This document shows positions 45,011-53,439 of a stretch of 64,000 bases of DNA, one piece after another. The stretch comes from Thermoplasmata archaeon (lineage in GTDB: Archaea > Thermoplasmatota > Thermoplasmata > Lutacidiplasmatales > UBA184). The notes beneath the pieces are model-generated. The model saw only the letters and a list, made by a program, of their open reading frames with translations, was not told the DNA's origin and made no database searches. The stretch lies in contig JAKAVQ010000001.1 of the NCBI GenBank assembly GCA_021817245.1, positions 276,265-340,264 of the forward strand. Direction: 5' to 3'. Each line of letters opens with the position of its first letter. Position 1 is the first letter of the stretch. A program made the translations under genes and the position numbers.

Positions 45011-46408
45011 TCAAGGTCCGTGGGGGGCCGTCGGCGGAGTGGCCCCCTTCGGGCGAAATCGGGCCGTGAAGTGCGGAAGTCGCTCGGGGCGGTAGGTCAT
45101 CTCGAGACCCCCGATCTGCTCGCGGCGCGCGTAGACGCGGACGATGACGTCGGCGACGTAGGCGAGGTGGCTCACCGAGTAGGTCCTCCGTGGGATGGCC
45201 AGCCGGACGAGCTCGATCGATCGCCGGCCGGGGACGCTCTCCAAGGGGAACATGATCGCGCCGATCTCGACCGTACGGACCCCGCCCTCCCGGTACAGTT
45301 CGACCGCGAGCGCCTGCCCCGGCAGCTCTTCGGGAGGGAGGTGGGGGAGGAAGCGGTTCACGTCGAGGTAGATCCCGTGGCCGCCCGGGGGCCGGAAGTA
45401 CGGGACGCCGGCCCGATCGAGCCGGTCGGCGAGGAAGCGCACCTGAGCGATGCGGTGCTCGAGGTAGTCGATCTCCGTCGCCTCCTCGAGCCCGATCGCG
45501 AGCGCCTCGAGGTCCCGGCGGGCGAGTCCGCCGTAGGTCGGGAAGCCCTCGTAGAGGATCAGGAGCTCTTTCAGGCGCTCGGCCAGCCCGTCGTCCCGGG
45601 TCGCGACGAACCCGCCGATGTTGACGAGTCCGTCCTTCTTCGCGCTCATCGTGGCCCCGTCGGCGAGGTCGAAGAAGTCGCGCCCGATCTCGAGCGGCGT
45701 GCGTCCGGCCTGCCCCGGTTCCCGTTCTCGGACGAGGTAGGCGTTCTCCGCCCACCGGCACATGTCGAGATAGAGCGGGGTACGATGCGCCCGCGCGACG
45801 CGCGCGACCTCGCGGAGGTTCGCCAGCGAGACCGGCTGGCCGCCGCCGGTGTTGTTCGTGATCGTCACCATCACGAGCGGCACGGGGTCCGGACCGCGCA
45901 GGACCTGCTCGAGCGCGGCGACGTCGACGTTCCCCTTGAAGGGGAAGTCGCTGTTGGGGTCGTAGGCCTCGGGAACGGCGAGGTTGACCGGCTTCGCTCC
46001 CTGGTGGAGCACGTGCGCCTGGGTCGTGTCGAAGTGCATGTTGTTCGGGACCACGTCGCCGGGGCGGCAGAGCGCGGAGAAGAGCAGGTTCTCGGCGGCG
46101 CGGCCCTGGTGGGTGGGCAACACGTGCGGATAGCCGGTCATGGACCGGACGACCCTCTCGAACCGTGCGAAGTTGCGGCTGCCCGCGTACGTCTCGTCGC
46201 CGACCATGAGGCCAGCCCACTGACGGTCGCTCATCGCGCCGGTGCCGGAGTCGGTCAGGAGATCGATGCGGATCTCATCGGAAGTGAGGTTGAACAGGTT
46301 GTAGTGCGCCCGGTCGAGGGCCTTCTCCCGCTCCTCGCGCGAGGGGTTCGGGATCCGCTCCACGACCTTCGTGCGGTACGGCTCGAACGGGAGCTCGGAA
46401 TCGGGCAT
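45011..46408 (-). CDS. tryptophanase / tyrosine phenol-lyase family PLP enzyme
   Basis: 465 residues from ATG 46408. Fold-type I beta-eliminating lyase: PLP lysine in SAKKDGLVNIGGF (about 255), ITNNTGGGQPVS, DMCRWAENAYLV, FPTYGGLARRDLEALAIGL, and RLAIPRRTYSVSHLAYV with the carboxylate-binding Arg. It cleaves tryptophan or tyrosine to indole or phenol plus pyruvate and ammonia; the two activities cannot be separated with confidence by eye. A TCAAATAC box on the minus strand at 46429-46436 lies about 25 bases upstream, supporting this start over the longer open frame. Confidence 0.88.
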   Translation of the reverse strand: MPDSELPFEPYRTKVVERIPNPSREEREKALDRAHYNLFNLTSDEIRIDLLTDSGTGAMSDRQWAGLMVGDETYAGSRNFARFERVVRSMTGYPHVLPTHQGRAAENLLFSALCRPGDVVPNNMHFDTTQAHVLHQGAKPVNLAVPEAYDPNSDFPFKGNVDVAALEQVLRGPDPVPLVMVTITNNTGGGQPVSLANLREVARVARAHRTPLYLDMCRWAENAYLVREREPGQAGRTPLEIGRDFFDLADGATMSAKKDGLVNIGGFVATRDDGLAERLKELLILYEGFPTYGGLARRDLEALAIGLEEATEIDYLEHRIAQVRFLADRLDRAGVPYFRPPGGHGIYLDVNRFLPHLPPEELPGQALAVELYREGGVRTVEIGAIMFPLESVPGRRSIELVRLAIPRRTYSVSHLAYVADVIVRVYARREQIGGLEMTYRPERLPHFTARFRPKGATPPTAPHGP

Positions 46409-46644
46409 CGGTCGTGGAGCGGCCGGGCGTATTTGACCCCAAGCGCGCGCCGCCCATTTCGCGGGAGATGCGGGGCGTCGCGAGGACGGTCCCGTCGGCC
46501 TCCGCTCCGAAAGCGCCGGGACGGAGCGTCTCGAGGGCCGGCGAGGTCCCCCGGGGCCTGACCGCTCGCCGGGTCGCCGCCGTGGCCGGGCGCCCGTGGC
46601 AAGCCGTTTAGTAGGATTGTGGGGGTCTCCCATCGGGCAGCGCG

Positions 46645-47037
46645 ATGGCGTTCGACATGTACCAGGAGGTCATCCTCCAGCACTACCGGACTCCCCACAA
46701 CTTCGGTCCGCTCGTCGAGGCCGATCGGGAGGGGGAGGAGTCGAACCCGCTCTGCGGCGACCACATCACGCTCCGGCTGAAGGTCGACCCGGCCTCGCAG
46801 AAGATCACGTCCGTCCGGTTTGAAGGGGACGGCTGTGCGATCAGCGTCGCGTCGACGTCGATGCTCACCGACAAGCTCGCCGGCCTCACCGTGGAGGAAG
46901 CGTCGGCGCTCACCCAGGAGGATGTGCTGAAGCTGCTCGGCATCCCGCTCTCACCGGTGCGGATCAAGTGCGCGCTCACCGGCTTTGCGGCGCTCGGCCA
47001 CGCGCTCCACCCTGCGGCGTCGCTCCCTCCGAGCTGA
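46645..47037 (+). CDS. IscU/SufU-type Fe-S scaffold protein
   Basis: 130 residues. The NifU-N/IscU fold has the three cluster cysteines in NPLCGDHI, GDGCAISVASTSML and RIKCAL, with the Asp after the first. The LPPVK chaperone-recognition motif of IscU is absent, which favours SufU-type or archaeal stand-alone forms. It receives sulfur from a desulfurase, presumably SufS at 37.5 kb, and passes clusters or zinc. The ferredoxin gene begins 32 bases downstream in the same direction. Confidence 0.9.
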   Translation: MAFDMYQEVILQHYRTPHNFGPLVEADREGEESNPLCGDHITLRLKVDPASQKITSVRFEGDGCAISVASTSMLTDKLAGLTVEEASALTQEDVLKLLGIPLSPVRIKCALTGFAALGHALHPAASLPPS

Positions 47038-47068
47038 GCGGAGCGGGCCGCCCGAGGGTTTCCCGAGC

Positions 47069-47272
47069 ATGGCCGTCGTCGTGGATGAGGACGTCTGTGT
47101 GCTCTGTGGCCTTTGCGTCGGCGTCTGCCCCCCGAACGCGATGGAGCTCACGATGACCCGACTGGTCGTGCTCCCGAACTGCACCGACTGCGGCTGGTGC
47201 GTTCCGTACTGCCCGGTCGGCGCGATATCGGGCGGGCGGCCCCTTCCCCGCCGGGGCAAACGTTCGGAATGA
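47069..47272 (+). CDS. 2[4Fe-4S] ferredoxin
   Basis: 67 residues from ATG 47069. Two complete cluster motifs: Cys10-13-16-20 (CVLCGLCVGVCP) and Cys38-41-44-48 (CTDCGWCVPYCP). A short basic tail follows. It is a soluble low-potential electron carrier. Its position directly after the IscU-like scaffold suggests electron supply for cluster assembly, as ferredoxin does in ISC systems; this is inference. Confidence 0.93.
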   Translation: MAVVVDEDVCVLCGLCVGVCPPNAMELTMTRLVVLPNCTDCGWCVPYCPVGAISGGRPLPRRGKRSE

Positions 47273-47289
47273 TCTACCGGGGCGCCGGC

Positions 47290-47406
47290 TCACGCCGTGG
47301 GTCGGCCGTGGATCGGGCAGGGTTTCTTGAGTCGGCAGAGCCGGCACTTCTCGCGCGTTACCGGCGGGATCGGCTTCTGCATGTGACCGTACTTGCGCCG
47401 GGGCAT
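47290..47406 (-). CDS. 38-residue zinc-finger-like microprotein
   Basis: Basic N-terminus MPRRKYGHMQKPIPP, then a compact C-x2-C-x5-C-x2-H module (CRLC...CPIH) and a GRP tail. It ends 18 bases from the convergent ferredoxin stop and lies in front of the divergent aldo/keto reductase. A GAAATGC box on the minus strand at about 47437-47444 gives a plausible promoter. The composition (Lys/Arg plus regular Cys/His spacing) is unlike the shadow frames around it. I do not recognise a family. A second ATG at 47427 would add seven residues. Confidence 0.5.
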   Translation of the reverse strand: MPRRKYGHMQKPIPPVTREKCRLCRLKKPCPIHGRPTA

Positions 47407-47515
47407 CGAGGAAGGACCAGGAGGCATCACCGCAACGCATTTCAGGGTGACGCGGCCGGCTCCAGGGACCGGGTCCCTCCGGTCCCCTTTTGAGCACCGT
47501 TCCTCCTCGCCGACC

Positions 47516-48622
47516 GTGCCGCTCATTGCCGGCCGGACGACCCCGGAGGGATCCGTGCGCTTCCGGGACCGGGCCGTCCGGGACCGTCGGTTGCCCCCCG
47601 AGCACTTCCGCAAGTCGCCGGGCGGCCTCCGGCTCTCTTCGCTGGGCCTCGGGACGTACATTGGCCCGCCCGACGGGGCCACCGACCTCCTGGTCGAGCA
47701 AGCGGTGACGATCGGGCTCACCTCGGGCCGGATCAACGTGCTCGACACGGCGATCAACTACCGCTATCAGCGGGCCGAGCGAAGCGTCGGTCGCGCGATC
47801 GCTCGTCTCGTGGAGCGGGGCGAGATCGCTCGGGACGAGGTCTTCGTCGCGACGAAGAACGGCTATCTCGCGCCGGACGCAGAGTCCCGGACGCCGCCCG
47901 AGCGCTGGGTCGAGGAGGAGCTCGTGCGACCCGGCATCCTGGACCCGGCGGACGTCGTGGACGGCTGCCACGCGATGAGCCGCGCGTATCTCCGCGACCA
48001 GTTCGCCCGCAGTCGCGCGAACCTCGGCCTCGAGACGATCGACCTCCTCTATCTCCACAACGGGCCGGACGCCCAGCTCCCGACGGTGGGCCGGGAGGGA
48101 TTCCTCGCGCGGCTCGAGGAGGCGTTCCGGCTCTTCGAGGAGTTCCGGGACCAAGGCACGCTCGGCTACTACGGTCTCGCCACCTGGGACTGCCTGCGCG
48201 CCCGGCGCTCGGAGCCCGGCTACCTCGCGCTCGAAGAGGCCTGCCGCATCGCGCGCAAGGTGGGGGGGGCCGACCACGGGTTCCGCTTCGTGCAGTTTCC
48301 CTTCAACGTCGCGATGCCCGAGGCGGCCACGGCGCGGAACCAGTCCGTCGGCGGGGAACTCCAGACCCTGTTCGACTCGGCCCGCGGGCTCGGCCTCGGC
48401 TGCTTCACGAGCGTGCCGCTCTTCCAGGGGCAGCTCGCGCGGTCCGGACCTAAGCGGAGCGGCCTCTCGGCCGCCCAGACGGCGCTCCAGTTCGCCCGGA
48501 GTGCCCCGGGCAACCTGGGGCCGCTGTTCGGCGCGAAGCGTCCGGAGCACCTCTCGGAGAACTTGGAGTTGGCCGGTCGGATCCCCTGGGACAACGGTTC
48601 GTTCGGCGCGCTCCTGTCCTAG
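47516..48622 (+). CDS. aldo/keto reductase
   Basis: 368 residues from GTG 47516, chosen because a CCTTTTG box lies 25-30 bases upstream. The catalytic set is present: Asp and Tyr in LDTAINYRYQRAE, Lys in VATKNGY and His in LLYLHNGPDA. The C-terminal AKR signature (TALQFARSAPGNLGPLFGAK) is also there. It should be an NAD(P)H-dependent oxidoreductase of the class that includes Gcy/L-glyceraldehyde reductases, but with several loop insertions. The substrate is unknown. Confidence 0.85.
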   Translation: MPLIAGRTTPEGSVRFRDRAVRDRRLPPEHFRKSPGGLRLSSLGLGTYIGPPDGATDLLVEQAVTIGLTSGRINVLDTAINYRYQRAERSVGRAIARLVERGEIARDEVFVATKNGYLAPDAESRTPPERWVEEELVRPGILDPADVVDGCHAMSRAYLRDQFARSRANLGLETIDLLYLHNGPDAQLPTVGREGFLARLEEAFRLFEEFRDQGTLGYYGLATWDCLRARRSEPGYLALEEACRIARKVGGADHGFRFVQFPFNVAMPEAATARNQSVGGELQTLFDSARGLGLGCFTSVPLFQGQLARSGPKRSGLSAAQTALQFARSAPGNLGPLFGAKRPEHLSENLELAGRIPWDNGSFGALLS

Positions 48623-51234
48623 GTCGCGGAACGCGGGCCGGGTGCCGAGCCCGACGGTGGGGGGTCGTCGTCGGGCGTGCCGTTCCCCACAGCGGGAGGA
48701 CTGCCGTTGCGTCCCGTGAGGACGGAGCGTCCGTCGCGCTTCTCGACGCGCACCACCCGGTCGGCGATGCCGGCAAGCTCTCCCTCGTGGGAGACGATCA
48801 CCACCTGGGGGAGCGCGAGCTCGTCGAGCAGCTCGCCCATCCGGACCACCTGTTCCGGAGAGAAGCCGTCCGTCGGCTCATCGAGAAGGATCGTCTCGAG
48901 GCGAAGGCTCCCGAGCTGCCGGACGACCTGGGAGAGCGCGAGCCGGAAGGCGAGCGCAAGGCTCGTCCTCTCCCCGCCGCTGAGCGCGTCGGCGGGGGTC
49001 CATTCGCCCTCGATCGTCACGGCCGGAGTGAAGGCGACATCGGTCCGGGCGACGAGCGCCGGGTCGTCGATCAGGGAGGCGAAGTAGCGGGCGAAGTTCC
49101 GCTCGAAGGCGACTTGGGCGTGGGCGAGCAGCTTCTGCTCCATCGCGAGCAGGGCTTTGCGGAACGGCCCCGCGACCCACTCGGCCTTCTGCTCGAGGTC
49201 GTCGGCCTCCGCGAGCAGCGTCGCGCGCTCCCGGCGTCCTCGCTCGGCCGAGCGGGTCCGTCGGGCCGAGTCCTCGAGGCGGGCGTCGAGCCGCGCGGCG
49301 ACGACGGTGTCGTTCTCGAGCTGCCGGCGGACCTCCGCGAGCGCGGTCTCCGCGATGGCCCGGGCGCGGACGCGCTCCTCCGAGCCGCGAAGCGTCTCTC
49401 CGAGCGTCGCCCGACGGGCGGTGCGGGCCGTCGCACGCTCGACGAGCTCCGCAAGGTCTCGGTCGAGACGGGCGACCTCGGTCGAGAGCGCGGCGTGCGC
49501 CGCACGGGCTGCCTTCTCCCGCTCCACGGCCCGTAGCGTCTCCGTGACCCGCTCGCTATGAGCGCGCGCCTCACTCTCGGCCGCCGCAAGTTCGGCGCGA
49601 CGGCGCCTCTCCTCCGGCTCGGTGGTCGCCAGCTCGAGCACCCGACGCTCCACGGCGCGCCGCTGAGCCTCCACCTCGTCTCGGGCCGTGGTGGCACGCC
49701 GCAGTTCCTCCTCGATTCGGTCGATCCGCGACCGCGCGAGGGCGCGCCGCTTCTCGACCTCGCTCCAGCGGTCGTGGGCGCGTTCCCATCGCTCGCGCGA
49801 GCGTCGTTCGGTCTCGAGCGCCTCCCGGGCGTGGGCCGCGGCGGCGAGAGTCTCCTCGAGGGCGCGTACCGAGGCCCGTGCCTCCTCACGATGGCCCTCG
49901 AACTCTGTCGCGCGGACCTCCTGATGGCAGCGGGGACACCGTCCGGCCGCAAGGAGCTCGTCGAGCTCGCCGAGGGCGCTCTGGCCCCGAGAGAGCTCCG
50001 CGACGCGGGAGGCCTCCGCGCGCCTCGCCTCCCCGAGCGCGAGATCGATCTCGGAGAGCGACCGCGCGGTCGGGGCCGGGGGCTCCCGCGTCGGGCCCTC
50101 CTTCTCGAGGGCCTCCAACTGCTCCGCGCTCTCCGTACGGTCGGTGACCGCGCGGGCGAGCGTCGTCTCGGTCTCGGCGCGATGCCGGGTCACCGCCGCG
50201 AGCTCGGCCCGGGCCTCGGCGAGCGCACGGAGGCTGCCTCCGAGGCGATCCGTTTCGGCCCGGAGCGCCTCCCGTCTCCGCTCGGCCTCGACGAGCGCGT
50301 TCCTGCGATCCTCGAGGGAGCGTGCGAGCGTCCCGGTCTCCTCGGCCTCCCGGGACTGCCGGTCGAGTTCGCGGACGCGCTCCTCACGATCGGACGCTGC
50401 TTGGGCCCGGCGCCGCGCCTCGGAAGCCTCCTCGCGTTCGAGGCCTTCGAGCTCGCGTCGGTCGGCCTCGCTCTGGCGGAGCGACCCCTCCGCCGCGGCG
50501 AGCTCGCGCGAGGTTCGGTCGACCTCCGCCGTCCGCTCGGCGATCGTGCGGGAGAGGGATTGCCGCTCGACGAGCCAGCGGTCGGAATCCGCGGTCGCCT
50601 CCGCGAACTCGCTCTCGAAATGCCGGAGCCGGTCCGCCTCGGCCCGCCGCTGCCGGGCGGTCCGACGGAGATCGCTCCCGAGCAGCTCGGCGTTCTCCGC
50701 CGCGACGCGGTAGCGCTCGACGCCGAGCGCCTTGCGGACCGTCTCGAGCCGGTCCTGGGGTTTCGCCCCCAGGATGTCGCGCATCCGTTCCTGCGGGACG
50801 TAGACCGCCCAGCGCCAGAGGTCGGAATGGGCCTGTGGGTTCGGGTTGTCGGGGAACCCGAGGAGCTCGATCACCCGCTGCCGGAGCTCGGTGGCGGAGT
50901 ACGTCGTCTCGGCGCCGTCCACCCGGAACGAGATCTTCTCCGGCTCGAAGGTCTCCTTCCCCTTCCGTCGGACCCGGCGGAACCGTCGGGAGATGCGGTA
51001 GCGATGGTCGGGATCCTCGAGTTCGACCTCGACCTCGGCGTGCCCGGCCCCGTGCCGGACGAGGTAGGCCGCGTCGACCTCAGCCACCCCGAAGAGCGCC
51101 ATCTCGATCGCATAGAGGAGGCTCGTCTTTCCCGCGCCGACGTCGCCCGAGAGGAGCGTCGTGCCGGTGGTGAAGTCGACCTCCCCGGACTCGTAGCTGC
51201 GGATGTTCCGGACCCGGAGCCGGCGCAGCTGCAC
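48619..51234 (-). CDS. rad50: Rad50 DNA double-strand-break repair ATPase
   Basis: 871 residues. N-terminal Walker A GDVGAGKTS (30-38) and Q-loop YVPQERMRDIL, then two long heptad-rich coiled coils separated by the zinc hook CPRCH at about residue 431. The C-terminal part has the ABC signature LSGGERTSLALAFRL, Walker B ILLDEPTDGFSPEQ and VSHE. With Mre11 it tethers and processes DNA ends. Its start lies 15 bases after the Mre11 stop, and it ends four bases inside the convergent aldo/keto reductase gene. A Pro/Ser/Gly tail of 25 residues ends the protein. Confidence 0.96.
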   Translation of the reverse strand: MQLRRLRVRNIRSYESGEVDFTTGTTLLSGDVGAGKTSLLYAIEMALFGVAEVDAAYLVRHGAGHAEVEVELEDPDHRYRISRRFRRVRRKGKETFEPEKISFRVDGAETTYSATELRQRVIELLGFPDNPNPQAHSDLWRWAVYVPQERMRDILGAKPQDRLETVRKALGVERYRVAAENAELLGSDLRRTARQRRAEADRLRHFESEFAEATADSDRWLVERQSLSRTIAERTAEVDRTSRELAAAEGSLRQSEADRRELEGLEREEASEARRRAQAASDREERVRELDRQSREAEETGTLARSLEDRRNALVEAERRREALRAETDRLGGSLRALAEARAELAAVTRHRAETETTLARAVTDRTESAEQLEALEKEGPTREPPAPTARSLSEIDLALGEARRAEASRVAELSRGQSALGELDELLAAGRCPRCHQEVRATEFEGHREEARASVRALEETLAAAAHAREALETERRSRERWERAHDRWSEVEKRRALARSRIDRIEEELRRATTARDEVEAQRRAVERRVLELATTEPEERRRRAELAAAESEARAHSERVTETLRAVEREKAARAAHAALSTEVARLDRDLAELVERATARTARRATLGETLRGSEERVRARAIAETALAEVRRQLENDTVVAARLDARLEDSARRTRSAERGRRERATLLAEADDLEQKAEWVAGPFRKALLAMEQKLLAHAQVAFERNFARYFASLIDDPALVARTDVAFTPAVTIEGEWTPADALSGGERTSLALAFRLALSQVVRQLGSLRLETILLDEPTDGFSPEQVVRMGELLDELALPQVVIVSHEGELAGIADRVVRVEKRDGRSVLTGRNGSPPAVGNGTPDDDPPPSGSAPGPRSAT

Positions 51235-51249
51235 GGTCCCTCGCCTCCC

Positions 51250-52530
51250 CTACGTCCCCGCGTCGTCGCGGACCCCGAGGAGGCGCCGCGATCCGAGGAG
51301 CCGGGCGTTCGAGTAGTCCTGCCGGGACTCCCCGTCGGCCTTCGGGATGCCGAGCTCGCGCAGGAGCTCCCGGACGCGGCGCTCGCCTTCGGCCCCCTCG
51401 AGCCATGGGGAACCGGGGCGGGTCTCCGCAAGGAGTCCCGCGAGCTCCCGACTCTCGACGTCGCTCTCCGTCGTTGCCGGTCCGCCCTCGGGCAGGGCCG
51501 GAACGAGATCTCGCACGTCCCAGTGCACGGTGCCGGCCTCTCGTCCGACGCTCCGCGAGACCTCCGAGAGCGCGAGGCTCGCGAGCGAGCCATCGGAGAG
51601 CGTGCCATGAACCCGAGGGAACACGAGCGTGCCCGGTGCGGCTTCGGCGCGAACGCGGTCCCGCAGCTCCTCGCGGGCCTCGTCGGCCGACTTTCCCGAG
51701 ACGTCGACATCGACGAGCCGGAGCGCTTCGCGCGGGGCCGTATCGACGTACTCCGCCCGGGGGCGGCCTCCCTGGACGGTCACGAGCACGATCCCCTGGT
51801 GGGTACGGCCGGCGAGACCGTTCTCGAGGTCGGTACGGCTGGTCCCGAAGACCGGCCCGGGGTTCACGAGGAGCCCCCCGCCCGGTCCGCTTCCTTCGTA
51901 GGTGTAATGGATATGCCCGCCCGCATAGTAGTCGCAGCCGGCCGGCAGGTCGTCGACCCGGATCCCGTGGATGTGGGCCCGAAGGGAGGGAGGCAGATAG
52001 TCCTCGACCGCGGCGTGGAACTGGAAGATCTTGAACCCCGGCGCGGCGCGGAACGCCTCGGAGTCCACGGCGCGGAAGTACTCCCGGTCCAGGCCGTGGG
52101 AGCGGCCCGAGATCCCCGCGATGCGGGCCCCGGTCGGTTCGTCGACGAGGAACGGGAGCGTCCACCGGGTCCCTTCGGTCCGGACCGCCTCCGGTGCGAC
52201 CCGGAGGAAGACCCCGGTTTCCGCGAGGACGTCGAGCCAGCTCGTCCGGTGGGCGACGTAGTCGTGGGAACCGTAGATGACGTAGATGCGGCGCCCCGCC
52301 GCGACGAGCCGGCGCAGCGCGGCAGCGACCGGGGCGACCTCTCCCGGGTCCGGCACCGGGGTGTGGAAGAGATCGCCCGAAACGAGGAGGAATTCCACGC
52401 CATGCTCCTCGGCGACCGCGAGCGCCTTCAGGAGGCTCTCCCGGAGCGCGCTGCGGATCGCGGGGTCGCGGGGCCAGGCGCCGACGTGCGCGTCCGCGAG
52501 ATGGGCGAAGGTGAAGCGGTCGGGGGCCAT
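51250..52530 (-). CDS. mre11: Mre11 nuclease
   Basis: 426 residues. Calcineurin-like phosphoesterase motifs in order: LADAHVG, SGDLFHTP, YGSHDY (Ser in place of the usual Asn), FQFHAA and GGHIHYTYEG. A capping domain and a C-terminal helical segment that would clamp the Rad50 coiled-coil base follow. It is a manganese-dependent exo/endonuclease, co-transcribed with rad50 (15-base gap). HerA and NurA, usual archaeal partners, are not in the window. Confidence 0.95.
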   Translation of the reverse strand: MAPDRFTFAHLADAHVGAWPRDPAIRSALRESLLKALAVAEEHGVEFLLVSGDLFHTPVPDPGEVAPVAAALRRLVAAGRRIYVIYGSHDYVAHRTSWLDVLAETGVFLRVAPEAVRTEGTRWTLPFLVDEPTGARIAGISGRSHGLDREYFRAVDSEAFRAAPGFKIFQFHAAVEDYLPPSLRAHIHGIRVDDLPAGCDYYAGGHIHYTYEGSGPGGGLLVNPGPVFGTSRTDLENGLAGRTHQGIVLVTVQGGRPRAEYVDTAPREALRLVDVDVSGKSADEAREELRDRVRAEAAPGTLVFPRVHGTLSDGSLASLALSEVSRSVGREAGTVHWDVRDLVPALPEGGPATTESDVESRELAGLLAETRPGSPWLEGAEGERRVRELLRELGIPKADGESRQDYSNARLLGSRRLLGVRDDAGT

Positions 52531-52539
52531 CGGGGTGCC

Positions 52540-52947
52540 CTACCGGGAGGAACCGGGAGCGGCCGACTTGCCGACGGTCGGCGCGGGCGCCGTCCCGCCG
52601 TCCTGGATCCGCTTCGTCATCGCGGCGAGGAGCCCGGCACCGGCTCCCATCGCCATGATGCCGAGAAGAAAGAAGTCGTCCCCCGTCCCGGCCGCCGGCG
52701 CGGCCGATGGCGGCCGCGCGGGAGCGGCGACCGGGGGAGGCGGCAGGGAGGCCGAGGGCCGGGCCATCGCGAGGCGGGCCGTCTCGCTCGCCCGGAGCAT
52801 GGCGTCCATCAGCGCAAACAGCTCGGTCGCCTCTTCCATCGTCATCTGCCGATTGCGGAGCCGGGCGATGAGGTAGGTGTACCGCTGGTTGCGCGCGGGC
52901 GCTCCCGCGGCTCCCGAGGCGGAGCCGGCGGCCGGTTCGGGGATCAC
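52540..52947 (-). CDS. small helical protein with C-terminal membrane segment, upstream of mre11
   Basis: About 135 residues from GTG 52947. A helical N-terminal part (RYTYLIARLRNRQMTMEEATELFALMDAML, about 25-60) is joined by a Pro/Ala linker to a single membrane helix (about 95-115: FFLLGIMAMGAGAGLLAAM), then a short polar tail. The stop is 10 bases before the mre11 ATG, so the gene heads the mre11-rad50 operon. The longer open frame upstream is a shadow of the gene at 53038. I do not recognise the family; a membrane tether for Mre11-Rad50 is speculative. Confidence 0.55.
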   Translation of the reverse strand: MIPEPAAGSASGAAGAPARNQRYTYLIARLRNRQMTMEEATELFALMDAMLRASETARLAMARPSASLPPPPVAAPARPPSAAPAAGTGDDFFLLGIMAMGAGAGLLAAMTKRIQDGGTAPAPTVGKSAAPGSSR

Positions 52948-53037
52948 GGAAGGGCCAAGGCTCGCGGGTTCTTGAAGGGTGCCCGCGACCGCTCGACGGT
53001 CCGGGTCGTTATAGCGACCCCGTTCATCGCTGCACCG

Positions 53038-53400
53038 ATGACCGAGTCCGAACCCTCTTCGGGTGGCACCGAGCGGGACCGCCACCTCCACGTCCGGCTC
53101 ACGGACGAGCGCAGCTCGATCTACGACCTCATCACCGAATATCTCCAGGCGTCCGGGAAGGCCCCCGACTGGTACTGGCGCACCGCGGGCCGGCTCGAGG
53201 GGAACGAGGCCGACAACTTCGAGGAGATCCTCTCGAGCGCGTTCGAGGCCGGCGCGTTCATGGCGCACGACCACCCCGAGGACGTCGAGTTCCGCTGGGT
53301 CACGGAAGAGGAGTGCGAGCGGGAGCGGCGGCGCGAGGAGCGGGGCGCCCAGGGCGAGGCGGCTCGGAAGGAACGCTCGAGCCTGAGCCACTACGCCTAG
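53038..53400 (+). CDS. small acidic-basic protein of unknown function
   Basis: 120 residues from ATG 53038. A GTTATAG box at about 53008-53014 lies 25-30 bases upstream, so a leaderless start is likely. The middle part (LHVRLTDERSSIYDLITEYLQASGKAPDWYWRTAGRLEGNEADNFEEILSSAFEAG) is a well-formed mixed alpha/beta region, and the C-terminus is a charged Arg/Glu helix. No signal or membrane segment. The family is not recognised. Confidence 0.7.
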   Translation: MTESEPSSGGTERDRHLHVRLTDERSSIYDLITEYLQASGKAPDWYWRTAGRLEGNEADNFEEILSSAFEAGAFMAHDHPEDVEFRWVTEEECERERRREERGAQGEAARKERSSLSHYA

Positions 53401-53439
53401 GCGGTCCCGGTCGCGCGGCCTTCGGACGCCGCGAGCGAC

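Noticed and set aside
49558-53400. 1280-codon open frame on the plus strand
   Set aside because: It is antisense to rad50 and mre11, has Arg/Gly/Pro/Leu-rich composition typical of shadow frames in GC-rich DNA, and shows no domain. Only its last 120 codons (from ATG 53038) look real.
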